Below are positions 33,221-45,100 of a DNA stretch of 64,000 nucleotides, in pieces. The notes beneath the pieces were generated by a model. It saw nothing but the letters and a program-made list of their open reading frames with translations, made no database searches and had not been told where the DNA came from. A program made the position numbers and the translations under genes. The DNA lies in the NCBI GenBank assembly GCA_037191015.1, contig JBBCKD010000015.1, positions 248,001 through 312,000 on the forward strand. The letters run 5' to 3'. Positions within the stretch are counted from its first letter, which is position 1, and each line of letters starts with the position of its first letter. This stretch comes from Ravibacter sp037191015 (GTDB taxonomy: Bacteria > Bacteroidota > Bacteroidia > Cytophagales > Spirosomataceae).

Positions 33221-33433
33221 ATGGACACCATAAAATTCAAAACGAATATTAATTGCGATGCCTGCCTGTCTAAAGTAACACCCGTGCTGAACGACAACGA
33301 AGAGATCAGCAACTGGGCGGTTGATCTGGGTAACCCGGACAAGATCCTTACCGTGCAGGCGGCAGCGCTGGATGAGGAAGAGCTGGTTCATTCATTAAAG
33401 AAAGTAGGGTATAAGGCTGAGAAGTTGGGATAG
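33221..33433 (+). CDS. HMA-domain copper-chaperone-like protein (CopZ-like)
   Basis: A 70-residue single HMA domain with NCDACLSKV (Cys12 and Cys15) as metal-binding motif and the fold's closing LVHSLKKVGYKAEKL. The usual MxCxxC is changed to NINCDAC. It would hand copper to the adjacent ATPase. The internal part (ISNWAVDLGNPDKILTV) matches small Bacteroidota HMA proteins often found after copA. Confidence 0.85.
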   Translation: MDTIKFKTNINCDACLSKVTPVLNDNEEISNWAVDLGNPDKILTVQAAALDEEELVHSLKKVGYKAEKLG

Positions 33434-33504
33434 GTATCCAGGTAGAAAGTTTTTTTTGTATCTTTAGTACGACTTACCTGATCTGACCAAATGACATTAA
33501 TGGC

Positions 33505-34128
33505 ATGGATATAAGAATTGCCGTGGCCGACGACCATCTTATTTTCCTTGAAAGTATATCAATGCTTATTGATTCCATTGATAGTTTTGAATTGGTAATT
33601 GCAGCTGGCAACGGTACCGATACTTTGGAAGCTTTGTCGCAAAAAAAGGCCGATATCCTTCTTTGCGACCTGGAAATGCCTTTCCTGAACGGTATAGAAA
33701 CCACCATTCGCGTCAGGAAGTTATTCCCGGAGGTTAAGGTGATATTACTGACGATGTATGTAGATGCGGATACCGTAAAGCATGCCACTCATGCCGGAGT
33801 AACCGGTATACTATCCAAAAAAATCAGTAAGAAGGAGCTGGTAGCTGCTATTAAGGCGGTTATGGCTAATGAAATGTACTTTTCGGAAGATGTAGCCCTG
33901 ACGGCTCCGGACGAGGAAGAAATAGAACCCCTTACCGATCGCGAGAAAGAGGTTCTGGGATTGCTGGCCCTTGGACATAGCTACAAGATGATCGCTGCAA
34001 ACGTTGGAATAAGCTACTACACGGTGAACTCACATGTTAAGCATATTTATAAAAAGCTGCATGTCAATTCGAGTGTAGAAGCCTTATCGAAAGCATTGAA
34101 GAATAAGCTTATTCCCGGTCGTTTCTAA
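33505..34128 (+). CDS. NarL/LuxR-type response regulator
   Basis: A 207-residue regulator. Receiver: acidic pair Asp9/Asp10, phosphoacceptor Asp55 in LLCDLEMPF, Thr and Lys (ILSKKISKKEL) in place. C-terminal LuxR helix-turn-helix: LTDREKEVLGLLALGHSYKM and SYYTVNSHVKHIYKKL. It has no kinase beside it; the nearest HisKA_3-type kinase is at 52129, at the other end of the minus-strand surface operon, whose last gene ends only 9 bases from this stop. It may therefore control that operon. A near-consensus TATCTTTA at 33459 may be its -7 box. Confidence 0.9.
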   Translation: MDIRIAVADDHLIFLESISMLIDSIDSFELVIAAGNGTDTLEALSQKKADILLCDLEMPFLNGIETTIRVRKLFPEVKVILLTMYVDADTVKHATHAGVTGILSKKISKKELVAAIKAVMANEMYFSEDVALTAPDEEEIEPLTDREKEVLGLLALGHSYKMIAANVGISYYTVNSHVKHIYKKLHVNSSVEALSKALKNKLIPGRF

Positions 34129-34137
34129 AATGACCCG

Positions 34138-34593
34138 CTATTCCGGTATCAGCATATAGCGGTTGATGGTTTCCCCTGTTTTGGGGTTAGGCGCCGTGTT
34201 GAGCAATACCAGTGAATTGGCTTCCAGCTTCTCTACGTCAAAAACAATATCTCCGACGGCCGGCCGGGGCGACAGGTTTGTCAGCGTGAGCTTCGAGCGC
34301 GCTGCATCATATACCCAGGTGCCCTCAAATGTTTCTCCCGAATACTCCGTCAGTTTTACCTCGTTTCCTCCAAGGACATTTTTGGAAAAACGCAGCCGGT
34401 AATTCGCGTAGCCGGGAATGATGTTGCCTGATCCGCCAAGTTGAAAGACCACTACTGTTCCCTCCTTTACTTCCTGGGCTTTAAAGGATTGTAGCAGCGA
34501 ATCGGGCGTGTCGGGAGTTTTATCCTCATCTCCTTTTTTGCACGAGAGAAGCAGGACCAGTCCGGTAAGCAGATAAATTAGTTTCGTTTTCAT
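34138..34593 (-). CDS. Lipoprotein of unknown function, last gene of the surface operon
   Basis: A 151-residue lipoprotein: signal to residue 17 with lipobox LLSC (Cys18) and KKGDEDK. The mature part is beta-rich (GTVVVFQLGGSGNII, LRFSKNVLGGNEVKLTEYSG, GTWVYDAARSKLTLTNLSPR), resembling small lipocalin-like or META-like domains, but I cannot name the family. It begins 27 bases after the fibronectin-III/T9SS gene and probably belongs to the same transcript. Confidence 0.7.
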   Translation of the reverse strand: MKTKLIYLLTGLVLLLSCKKGDEDKTPDTPDSLLQSFKAQEVKEGTVVVFQLGGSGNIIPGYANYRLRFSKNVLGGNEVKLTEYSGETFEGTWVYDAARSKLTLTNLSPRPAVGDIVFDVEKLEANSLVLLNTAPNPKTGETINRYMLIPE

Positions 34594-34620
34594 GGGAAAA
34601 AATAATTGACTATTTCATAA

Positions 34621-36957
34621 TTACTTCTGTATAATTACCCGGTATGTCCCGGATTGGTTGCAGGTAGAGATTTTCAGAAGATATATCCCGGCCGGGAAAT
34701 CTGCTACATGCAAAGAACCTTCGGAAGAAAACTGCGTGCCCGTCATTTCAATGCCGGCGGCATTATAAAGTATCGCCGCATACCCGGCTCCAGGTTCGCC
34801 GCGGATAAACAGCAATTCGGCTGCCGGATTGGGATAGACCAGGCAGTTGGGCGACGCCTCCGCCTCTATTCCGCTGACGAGGGGCGCCGTGGCTTCCAGC
34901 ACATTTGAATATTCTGAAAATTCATTGCTGCGTACCGCCCTGACCCGGTAAAAATACTTGCGGCCCGAACGCACAGGATGGTCATCGTATGTCCTGGTAT
35001 TGGGCGCCAGATCACCTTTGACCACTTCCCACGCGGTATTTACGTCGGCCGAGCGCGATAATTCATATGCCGTTTCGTCGTTGGCCCGGTCATCCCATTC
35101 AATACTGATCTGGTTTACGTTTAAGGTACTTTTCAACCGCAGGTTGGCAGGGGCAATGAGCCTGGCTACCTGGGTTTTGGCATTGACGGTACTGCTCCAG
35201 CCCGACTCGCCGGCGCAGTTCTGGGTTTTGATCCGGAAATAATAGGTTGTGTTGCCGTTAAGGCCGCCGATCGTCTTCGTATCGGTGTTCTGGTCGGATT
35301 GAGCTTCCGATGCCGACGCAAAATTGCTGCTGGTCGAGTACTGGATAACAAACCGGTTCTCCCGGCTGTAGGATTCGTTGGCCCCGCCCCATTTCAGCTC
35401 TATATCCGAGCTGCTTTTGGCCGTTGCGGTCACGTTATTCGGAGATTCGGGGACAGCAATGCCGGTGACGACGGATGTAGAGCTCCAGCCCGACATACCG
35501 TTGGCGTTTTTTGAGCGTACCCGCACATATACCCTGTGCCCGCAACCCGGCCAGGAGCCTTCTATCTTGTGTTGGGTCGCATTGGCCCCCACGCTGGCGG
35601 CCCCTCCGGCATACTGGTCGCTGTCGCCCCATTGGACGTCAAACCCGGTTTCGTTGTCCGACTTGTCCTGCCATGAAGCCGTAATTTCGGTAACCCTGTC
35701 GGAGTTCTTCGTCCAGTTTTGCGACAAGCTCCCGCTGATCACCGGGGCAGCCGGCGGAGACGGCGCGGGCGCATCCTGCGTCCGGGCATTCACAATATGC
35801 GTATAGGCAGAACCTGCCGGGCCTTTCATACCTCTCACCCGGTAATAATACGTGGTGCCGGCTGCCAGGCCCGTATTTGAATAGCTCGCAGCATTTGCGC
35901 CCAGCGTGGCGATCCTGCTGAAATTGCTTCCGTCGCCCGAACGCTCCACCTCGTAACCTGTTTCATCTCCTGACCGATCCGACCACGACAGGTTGATCTG
36001 CGATGACGAGATCGCCTGGGCCCTCAGGTCCAGCGGCGATTCGGGCCCCATATTGTAATCTGCTACATTCGAATAACCCGACTGCGACGAGCCCCGGATT
36101 GTCCGCACCCGGAAATAATTCCGGGCAGAGGTTGTCAGGTATACTTCGTACCGGGTAACATTGGCCGCCGTAGTGGCCACCTTAGTGTAGGAGGTACCGT
36201 TGGTCGACAGCTCCACTTCAAAGCCCGTCTCATCTCCCGAATTGTCCCTCCAGCGAAGGTCCGCGTTGTTTTTGTTGTCGATCAGCAGCGGCGTAAGGGT
36301 CAGTTCCGACGGGGCATTGACCGTATTGCTGATCGTAGTTGCATCGGCAACATTTGAAAAGCCGGAATAAGTTGCCATCGCCTTGTCGTAGGCCCGGACC
36401 CGGTAATAGTATTTCGTGTTTTCCGATAATCCCGTGTTGTTAAATGACACGGTGTTGGCAGTTACCGTGGCGATTTTACTGAAATTGGCGCCATCGCTGC
36501 TGCGTTCAATTTCAAAATCCGTTTCACCCGAAGAATTGTCTTTCCAGGCCAGGTTAATCTGTGATGTCGAAGCGGCCGTGGCAGAAAGGTTGGAAGGCGC
36601 CGCAAGATTATAGGTCTGGGTGGTAGCATCGGCCACATTGGAATAAGCCGAGTTTGCCGTAACATTTGCAGCTCTCACCCGGTAGTAATACTTCGTGTTC
36701 GGCTTTAAGCCCGTAACCGAATATTTGGTAACATCGGGATTTACTTCGGCGATTTTCGTAAAGGTGGTCCCGTTAGCCGACTGTTCTATTTCAAACTTCG
36801 ACTCGTTGGTGGCGTTGTCTGTCCAGGCCAGATTGATGGCCGAATATGAGACAGCGGAGGCGCCAAGCTTCGTCGGGGCGGCAGGAGCGAATCTTTGCGC
36901 CAACGCCCACGCGCTGCACAGCAGGAAAAGGCAAAAAGTATAGGTTAGTTTTTTCAT
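34621..36957 (-). CDS. Secreted protein with seven fibronectin-III domains and a T9SS C-terminal signal
   Basis: A 778-residue exported protein: signal peptide to about residue 20 (ALA-Q), then seven fibronectin type III domains of about 90 residues, marked by repeats of YYYRVRA and of NLAWxDN followed by E(T/S)xFEIERS. The C-terminus (about residues 698-778) is a type A T9SS sorting domain: NCLVYPNPAAELLFIRG, then LYNAAGIEM and FPAGIYLLKI with a basic end. It should be released or attached at the cell surface by the type IX system. Adhesion or glycan binding is likely. It lies between the second fibronectin protein and the lipoprotein gene. Confidence 0.88.
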   Translation of the reverse strand: MKKLTYTFCLFLLCSAWALAQRFAPAAPTKLGASAVSYSAINLAWTDNATNESKFEIEQSANGTTFTKIAEVNPDVTKYSVTGLKPNTKYYYRVRAANVTANSAYSNVADATTQTYNLAAPSNLSATAASTSQINLAWKDNSSGETDFEIERSSDGANFSKIATVTANTVSFNNTGLSENTKYYYRVRAYDKAMATYSGFSNVADATTISNTVNAPSELTLTPLLIDNKNNADLRWRDNSGDETGFEVELSTNGTSYTKVATTAANVTRYEVYLTTSARNYFRVRTIRGSSQSGYSNVADYNMGPESPLDLRAQAISSSQINLSWSDRSGDETGYEVERSGDGSNFSRIATLGANAASYSNTGLAAGTTYYYRVRGMKGPAGSAYTHIVNARTQDAPAPSPPAAPVISGSLSQNWTKNSDRVTEITASWQDKSDNETGFDVQWGDSDQYAGGAASVGANATQHKIEGSWPGCGHRVYVRVRSKNANGMSGWSSTSVVTGIAVPESPNNVTATAKSSSDIELKWGGANESYSRENRFVIQYSTSSNFASASEAQSDQNTDTKTIGGLNGNTTYYFRIKTQNCAGESGWSSTVNAKTQVARLIAPANLRLKSTLNVNQISIEWDDRANDETAYELSRSADVNTAWEVVKGDLAPNTRTYDDHPVRSGRKYFYRVRAVRSNEFSEYSNVLEATAPLVSGIEAEASPNCLVYPNPAAELLFIRGEPGAGYAAILYNAAGIEMTGTQFSSEGSLHVADFPAGIYLLKISTCNQSGTYRVIIQK

Positions 36958-37017
36958 CAGAATAAGAATTTAATGTGTCCCGCCCCGAAAGCTGTCGGGG
37001 ATCGGGAGTGGTGAATG

Positions 37018-39096
37018 CTAAAATGACACGTTAACAATAGAGCCAAAGGGCGACAATTTGCCGTCAGGGAAATATACCCGCGCCGTGTACTCGTATTTTT
37101 CGCCTGCTTTTACCTGTTTGTCCTGGTATTGAGCAGCATTTTTACCGACGGTAGCAATGACCTGGAAAGGGCTGCCGTTGCTGGCCCGGTAGATGACTAC
37201 GCGGTCTGCGGCAGGCGGGTTCTGCCATTTTATGGCGACTTCTTTCAGGGCTGCGCTGTAGCGGGCTTCAAAATTGACAACACCCGGTTTCCCTTTATAG
37301 TCAGGCACGCTTACAGCCAGCGCCCTGGATAGCGGCGACAGCAGCCCGGCGTCGTCCTCCGCCCGAAGCGTGTATACATAGCCCTGGCCGGCCTCGACAG
37401 TAGAATCGCGGTACGACGGCGAGACAGAAGGCTGAAACCGGCCGATCTCTGTATAAGCTGTCTCGTTACTTTTTTTCCGGTAGAGCCTGTGCCTCACTAC
37501 GTCTTCCGAGCTGCTGGGCACCCAGGTAAGCGTTACGCCTTCTGCGGTCACCTTGAAATCAATAAATACCGGCATGCCCGGTAGTACGATATCGGGTTTG
37601 ACAAGCTCCAGTATTTCCGATGCATCCGACGTATTGTCCCTCCGGTCGACAGCCCGCACCTGGTAATAGATTTTCTCGGTCAGGGTCCTGATCTGCAGGG
37701 TATCGTGAAATACAGTATCGGCAACAGGCCGTTTGACAGCCGCAGTAAACACGTGATCACGCTGGTTGGATTTGAACACCAGGTATCCTTTCACATCGCG
37801 TTCGGGGTTCTTTTTCCATTGCAGGACCACATGCCCGGTAGTATCGATTTTAGCCGTCAGCCCGGTGGGTTTTGATGGAGGTATGCTATCGGCCATTACG
37901 CAATAGGCCGATAGCGAAGCGGCTGCATTGCCCGACGTATCAATGGCCGCTACTACATAATAATTGGTGGTATCGGTAGCGGCGTGCTCGTCAATGTAAC
38001 GACGGGCATCGGGTTGCAAAGGCTTGTCGAACAGCGGCTTGAAACCTGTAAGCGGTCCCTCCCCCCGGCCTATGAAAAAGCCGCCCAGGTCGCTTTCGGG
38101 AGTAGCTTCCCACTGAATTTCAACCCGGCTCCCGCCCAGGTGGGTCGCTTTGACCTTTACCGGAGCGTGCGGCGGTGTGCGGTCGCGCCCCATTGCCTGT
38201 ACGGGCTCGCCGGGGGGACTTTCTTCACCAAACGAAGTAATACCGACAAGCCGGTAATAGTATGGCCGGTAGTTGACGGGCAATGAGTCGGTGTAGATAT
38301 AATTCGATTTCTCCTGTACATCCGACTCCATGTTGATGTACGGCTGCCGGTTCAGGCGGGTGTAGGTTTTCCCGTCGGCCGACCGCTCGATGTAATAGGC
38401 CGTAAACAGGAGCCGGTGCGGATCTTTCGGCCATTGCAGGCTCACTTTCAGCTCTTCTTCCTCCGGCGCCTGCCAGAAAGGGCGCGGCAGTTCCGACGGG
38501 ATCCGGGTGTCGACAAGCAGTTGAGCCGTATCGACAGGTGCATAATTGACCAGCGGCTGCGCCGGGTATAGCCGGTAATAGTAGCGTTTACCGGGTTGAG
38601 CCGTTTTATCGACAAATCCCAGCCCGGCTGCCTGCGCCGTTTCGAACGACAGGTCGGAAGCCAGCAGTGTAAACGAGTAACGGTTCGTCAGCTCGTCGGC
38701 CTTTGTCAGCAGGCCGCCTGTGCCGCCCGACATAACGAATTTCTTTCCGTAAATAGCCTGAGCTGCGATCAGTGCGTTCTGGTTGGCAGGATTGGCGAAT
38801 CGTTTCCAGTTGTCGAGCGGCTCGGGCTTGAGCGGCTGCGCCGAAAGGAGGGTGAGCCCGGTACGCTCACCGGTCGAATCGCGTTCGAACCGCTCGAGCA
38901 TATAGCCCGCCTGGTTGAGGAGCGTCCAGGCGCCGGGCTTGGCAGGCGCCCAGCGCAGCCGGACCTCGTTGCCGGTGTAGCGGCTCCGTAACGCCAGCCG
39001 GACAGTCGCCGAATCGGCTTTGTTCTGAAGTCCGGGCTGTTGTGCCCGGACTTCAGAACAGGAAAAGGCGATGATGATCAGGATAATGCGTTTCAT
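37018..39096 (-). CDS. Exported fibronectin-III multi-domain protein without T9SS signal
   Basis: A 692-residue protein with a signal peptide ending SCSEVRA-Q (residues 1-18; the Cys12 in it is not a clear lipobox). The C-terminal two thirds contain four to five fibronectin-III domains (DRTPPHAPVKVKATHLGG, DSIPPSKPTGLTAKI, LPGMPVFIDFKVTAEGVTLT, KPGVVNFEARYSAALKEV). The N-terminal 210 residues are a less clear beta domain. It lacks a T9SS sorting end (it stops at GSIVNVSF), so it may remain in the periplasm or at the inner face of the outer membrane. It lies between the giant gene and the T9SS fibronectin gene. Confidence 0.8.
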   Translation of the reverse strand: MKRIILIIIAFSCSEVRAQQPGLQNKADSATVRLALRSRYTGNEVRLRWAPAKPGAWTLLNQAGYMLERFERDSTGERTGLTLLSAQPLKPEPLDNWKRFANPANQNALIAAQAIYGKKFVMSGGTGGLLTKADELTNRYSFTLLASDLSFETAQAAGLGFVDKTAQPGKRYYYRLYPAQPLVNYAPVDTAQLLVDTRIPSELPRPFWQAPEEEELKVSLQWPKDPHRLLFTAYYIERSADGKTYTRLNRQPYINMESDVQEKSNYIYTDSLPVNYRPYYYRLVGITSFGEESPPGEPVQAMGRDRTPPHAPVKVKATHLGGSRVEIQWEATPESDLGGFFIGRGEGPLTGFKPLFDKPLQPDARRYIDEHAATDTTNYYVVAAIDTSGNAAASLSAYCVMADSIPPSKPTGLTAKIDTTGHVVLQWKKNPERDVKGYLVFKSNQRDHVFTAAVKRPVADTVFHDTLQIRTLTEKIYYQVRAVDRRDNTSDASEILELVKPDIVLPGMPVFIDFKVTAEGVTLTWVPSSSEDVVRHRLYRKKSNETAYTEIGRFQPSVSPSYRDSTVEAGQGYVYTLRAEDDAGLLSPLSRALAVSVPDYKGKPGVVNFEARYSAALKEVAIKWQNPPAADRVVIYRASNGSPFQVIATVGKNAAQYQDKQVKAGEKYEYTARVYFPDGKLSPFGSIVNVSF

Positions 39097-39146
39097 GTGT
39101 ATAAAGATTAATGAGACAATGCATCTTCATAGCTTAAAAAGCTGAG

Positions 39147-42100
39147 TCATTTTACAGTACCTTCAAACGTAATCGGCGCCGTAGGGTAGGGACCGTACAT
39201 GGTCGGGACCCAGTAGATAAACTGTATCCGTTGCTTACCCGACAGGTGGATCACTTTCTGCAGCATCTGCTCCTGCCTGATAAGATTATCCACCCGCGAT
39301 TTTTCGGCGGCGTTATACAGCGTCAGGTCGCCGAGGGGCGTAGTCAGCACCTGAGGGACTATCTGCTTGAAATCCAGTAAATTCGAGATGATCTGGTAAT
39401 TCTGTGACGTCAGCACGAGGTCGGTCATATCCATAATGGACAGTTTCGGTTTCCCGCTACCCGGCGAGGGGCCACCCGGCGAAGCCTGCGGGGCTCCGCC
39501 AGGTGAGGGGCCGGAAGCAGTCGACGCGGAGGCAGACCCTATGTTGACCGCCACCGCCGATACCGCGACATTGGGTCCCGGCCTGTTCGGGGCGGCAGGC
39601 TCGAGCGGGGCCGAGAGGCCCGACGATACATAATAGGGCATCCTGAACGGCATCGGTACGCCCGCGTCGCTGCCCAGCAGGTTGGGCAGTACGGTCAGCG
39701 TCGGTGCGTAGGCGTTAGAGATGATTTTTTTGGGTGAAGTACCGGCGTTGAGCACAAACCCGGCCTGGTTGGTGTTGCCATTGCCGCCCAGCCTGATGGC
39801 GCTCCTGATCTGGCTTTCGGTAGCATTCGGTGTGTTTTTTTCGTGCCGGATACCCGGGAAATTAAAGCTCCTGTACCCCGTGTAAAGCGTATTGACAGCC
39901 CCGAATTTTTGATGGGCCGAAGATAAATAGGTGTCGTCCATATCAGGCAGGTACAACTGCATAAGCGGCGTTTGGCTACGGCCGCAACTACCTGATACGG
40001 ACGAAGTTCCCCTGTTTGCAATGAGGATCGACGCGGGCAGGTCGGCGGTTTCAAAGGCTTCGTCGGTTTCGGCGGTCCAGGTCCTCACCCCCAGGAATGT
40101 GGTCTGGCCGGGCGTCAGGCTCAGGGCTGCCAGCTTGTCGCGGTGGGTATTGTATTGACTGGTGCGGAACGTATAGCTGAACACGGTAAATACGGGCGGC
40201 TCTGCAATCATGTCGGATACCCCCCGGATGCCGACCTGCCTGCGGGCTACGGTCGAATTTCCGCCTTCCAGCACCACATTCTGCCCTTTCCGGTTGCGGG
40301 TATCCAGGGTAGTCACTTCCCGTTCTTCTGCTATTGCGACCGATGTGGCAGGGGTAGCGTTGACACCAGGGTTGACTCTCCGGATAATATCCAGTTGATA
40401 CGTAGTGCTGTTGGCCAGCTGCGGGATATCGAACTCGATGGCGCCGGCGTCGGCAAAGTATTTCATATTGGCCTCGACAGGCTCCGAGCCTCCGTCTTTT
40501 GCCGTAAACACAGCCTTATACGTTACTGAACGACCTGCAGTAGGACGGTCGTTAGCGGCATTCTGTGTGTTATGCTCGGTAGAGTTAGTGAATAAATAGG
40601 CCTGGCCGCCCACTTTAACATAGCCTTTCTTACCCCGCGACGAATAGGTGCAGGGAAACTCATCGCCGGGAGTTATTTTCGCCACCGCCGCTTCCAATCC
40701 CTGGTTTTGCAGGAAGAACCGCTGATTCCTTATCGGCCACGAATCTGTTACATTCTCCAGTACCTGGGGAAGCGGGCCTGTACGGAACGTAACCGTTTTC
40801 GGCTCGCTGAACGGATCGTTGCTGTTTGGTTTTTTTACCAGTACATCGCTTCCGCTGGTCGTTTCGTAAACCTGCACCTCGATGACCGCCTGGTAGGGTG
40901 TATTGCCTTTGAGATAGTCGCGGTGCGAGAGCACGGCCACCACGTTGTTGCGTTCCAGCCGTTGTGACAGGTTCGCCACCAGCGCCTGGCTGCCACTGGG
41001 TTTTACCTCGTACAGTTCATAGCGTTTGATGAACGGCTTGAATTTCCGGATCCTGACGCTGTTATCGGGAAGGATCTCTTCCAGCTCAAACGCCTTGTTC
41101 ATCGGGAAATAAAACGATGTAGTTACCTCCGTTCCGGGGCTGACCTGCTCACTGCCGTCGGGCTGCATATCCGAGATGAACGTAAACTCACCGAGAGGGT
41201 TATTACCCGCCACAATACAGTTTTCGCCCAGCTCGATGTTGAAATTACAGTAACCGTCCACCCAGCCGTCAAGTATGGAGTAGTATAGTGCAGCCCGCCC
41301 GGCAAAATAGTTGGGGTTAGGCAGCTTGGCTGTGAGGGAAATCGCTGCCGCGAGCTGGGCAATCTCATACTTTCCTTCGGCAAATACCAGGTCGACATGA
41401 ATGCCCAGCCGTCCGTCGATACCTGCATAAGCCTGTCCCTGTCCGTACCAGCCGTTCACACCGCGAGGCTCATCGCTTCCTTCGCAGACTGCCCCGGCAT
41501 TTTTAGTGATATTGATATCGGCCCCTACCACCATACGCAGGTCAGCGTAGAAAACCAGGAAGCTGGGGTAAATCCGTTTATCGAAAGTAGCCCCGAAGGC
41601 AATGCCTTTCCCGGTTTCATACAGCGCCGGGCTACGCGGCGTGCGGTTGTCGGAGGTTGCCTGGTTCTCGACCTTGTTGCCCGTGCTGCGGTTCAGCAGG
41701 TTGCGAATAAAATCGGGCAGGGGCGGCAGCTCGGTCGGGATCCCGTGCCCGACCATAAAATAGGCGTTCATGTCGGCGCTCATCACCTCCGTGCCGGCTG
41801 CTTTTATACTGGCTTTCAAGCCGGCCCGGCGCGCCGGGTTGCCCAGGTAGAAGTACCACATCTCATCGTCGATATGGAGCTGGGCCTGGCCCGCTATTTT
41901 CTGCGCCGGGATCTGGTTGCCCACCAGGATATCGTAGAAATCGACCATGACCGTAAACGTGCCGTCGAGCCGCGACGACTCGCCTGTGCGGTCGTACGTA
42001 AGCAGCACGGACGCTTTCATCGGCGGGTCTTCACGCTTATCGAGCTCCTGCAGCAGGTAGCCATTGCCATTGAGGGAAACAGAATTGAGCCCGCCCGCCG

Positions 42101-45100
42101 CCGATACTTCGGCAGTGAGCCCCACGTCCATGTTAAACACGTCTTTAGCACCCGTAATGCTGGCGACAACCCCCGCCCTGATACCCAGGTAAACGTTTTT
42201 GTCAGGCACGAACTTCAGGCCCGATTCAGGAATATTGGCCGGTGTTACGTCCGGCTCCTTCAACGCTTCCCGCGCCAGCTGGCTGGCGGCTTCCGCCGTC
42301 ATGGCGCCCGGGTTGGCAAGCCGCATGTGGTGATAGGCGCCTCCGCCGAATGCATTCAGCGACATGGGCCCGACCGCTATGCCGCTTGCGAGGTGGATCA
42401 TGCCGTCCACAAACCAGTACGAATAGTAGTCGGGCTGCCCGGCTTCTCCCATCGTACCAAACCTGACCATGAGCCGCCCGCCGATTTTCATAGGCATCGT
42501 TACTGCCACGTTGCCATAGAATCCGTTGCCGTAGTCGGTATGGTTTTTGTAAAACTGCACCTCGCCTTTCAGCGTGAACCCTTTCGTTTCCACATCGAGC
42601 CGGATGGCCTCCAGGTCGGTATGGTCGTAGCCGACATCGACCGGTTTTACGCCGTCGAGCTTGATTTTACCATAAATAGTCAGGGCCAGCCCGGCAGTGA
42701 TCTCGTCCGAAAGCGCCAGGTCGGCGTCGAGATGCAGGCCGGGATTCGTGTACCCGCCGGAACCGGAACTTACAAAATCGATCTCGTTGATCGTAAGGGG
42801 AAATTTCGCCGCGCTGTGCTGGGGCGAAGCGAAGGACACTACCGGCTGCCCGCTTGCGCGGCTGTAGCTGACGTCATCAAACGTAAAGAAGCCCGGCACA
42901 TCCGTGTCGAACGAGAAATTTTCGAAGCGGACATCGGTCAGCTTCAAGCCCATCAGGTCGTCCCGCTCTCCCGGAAAAATACCGAAAGAGCCATTCAGAT
43001 GACCTTTCAGCCTGGCTTTGCTCTCTCTGCCCACGCTGAATTCGACCTGTGAGCTCGGATCCAGCTGTACCTTGGCCAGCCACAGGTTCATATCCAGCGC
43101 TTCACTTCCGGGTACCGAGACCGTACAGATGTAGTTCGGGCCTTCCGGACCGCCGGCAGGCTGCGAAGAGAGCACCATGTTGTAATTCAGGCGGTCGTCC
43201 GCATCGAAAACGGGCAGCTGTATTTTCCCTTTCATGTTGCCCTCCAGCGTGGAGGTCTGGATCACCGACAAGGTCAGCTTGCTGATCGTAAAGCCCCATC
43301 CGGCCTCGTCGGCGCTCAGGATATTCTGCGCTTCAGCCGAAACCGTCAGGCCGGTTTTATCGATAATGAGATCGTTCACCGCGAAAGACTTGCGATTTTC
43401 GGCCAGTTCCTTCGGCAGCCGCAACGCAAACGTTTTCCCGTATACGCCCTTCCAGGTTTTCCGGAGCTGCTCATTGACATACTGACCTGCCGGTAGCCAG
43501 GATTCAAAGCTGTAGGCGGCAGGGAACTGCATTTCGGGCGGATTGCTCATATCCGACATATCGATGAAGGCATCCTGTATTTTAAAACCCCACCCCTCCA
43601 GGCCTACAACCTGGAACGGGTGATTAAACGTCAGCCCGGCCATCATGCCGGTAGTCGTTACGCCGGCCGGGGAATCTTCCCTGGAAACGCGCTGGTCGAT
43701 CCGCCATAAAAATTCTGCATCTACATTGCCCGCGATAATGTTCCCCAGATCGTCTTCAGGCAGCAGTTTGGTCCGTGGGAAACGTAGTCCGCCCGCCAGC
43801 TGCAGGCTTATCGTATCACACTTGAATTCCACAAACGAGCTTCGTTCAACAGCGCCTTCTTCCTTGCCTTTGACATAGAATTGATACGAGTCGGTTTCGG
43901 CGCTGCCGTAAATATTGGCGTTCAGGAAAAATCGGGCAGGCTTGCCAAAGCCTCCGGGAACGATACATACCGGGTTGGCTACCAGGTCGTACCTGCGTTC
44001 GTCGCCCTCGCCGCCGGGTATATGTCCTGCAATCCGGATGGAGGCTTCTGCTTTGGTGGGCAGGAATTTCAGCGCTGTCAGTTGCAGGATAAACCGGTTG
44101 CCTCCAAGCATAAAGTCCGCTCCAAGCGGCAGGGTCAAAGGCTGACCTAGTACCATTTCGGTGAGGTTCAGCAGCTCGTGCCCGCCTGTTTCGGTATCGA
44201 CCTCACCTGCAAACGCCTGCAGATAAGTGCCTGCTTTGGTAACCTTCAGGTTTTTGAATGTCACTTTCAGCTCCGGTTCATAGCCCCATAGCGAGAAATT
44301 AGTAATGTGCCCTTCGCCATCGTAGACATTGCCCGCTTTCACGGTAGCCTTTGTAACCAGCAGGGTAAAATGCCCTACTTTTACCTGTACGTTTTCGGCG
44401 ATCCCCACGGCGACAGGGCCGGCCGGCAAGGGAATGTCACAGTCGGCCTTACAGTCTTTTGCCACCTGTGGTGGTGTCTCGCCGTCTGCTTTATCCGTTT
44501 TATCCGAAGGTTTACCGATCGTGAACTCCCGGGTTTCGCTGTCGCTATACGACGGTCCCGTCGATGCGCCGTCGGGGTTGGTCAGCCAGCGCACACGCCA
44601 ATAATACGTGCCTTCTTCGGTAATCTTAAATAGATTCGTCTTATCCGAATACACATATTCGAGCACTGCGTTCCCGTTCTCGCCCTGGTCGAATGCTTTT
44701 TTCAGCGCTACGCTGTCGCGGAACATTACGTTTTCAAATGACTCCGAGTCAGACACCTCCAGGACGCCTTTTTCATGGATCGAGATGGCGAACCCCTCGA
44801 CCTGTCCCCGGCTTGCCTGGACAATATCGAAACACTTGTTGAAGTTGAACCCACCAGTCGCAGCCGGCGTCTCGGCCGTACGGAATTCAAAGCTGATATC
44901 GCCGCCCTCCAGGGTATCTTTATTGGCGGGCAATTGCAGAACGGGCGCGCCCATTCCCGCTTTAAACGAGCCGGTGAGCTCCTGGCGGCGGGCATTGTCA
45001 CGCTCTTTTGCCTGGCCCGAAATCCAGACGCTGCTGTTCCAGCTGTAAGTTTGTCCGCGAACCAGCCCGTTGACATAAAAGCTATTATAATCCGAATGTT

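Noticed and set aside
41397..43052. A 551-codon open frame on the plus strand inside the giant gene
   Set aside because: It is antisense to the giant gene, has no family motif, and its translation is rich in His/Arg/Val in the way of a mirrored GC-rich gene. It is a shadow.
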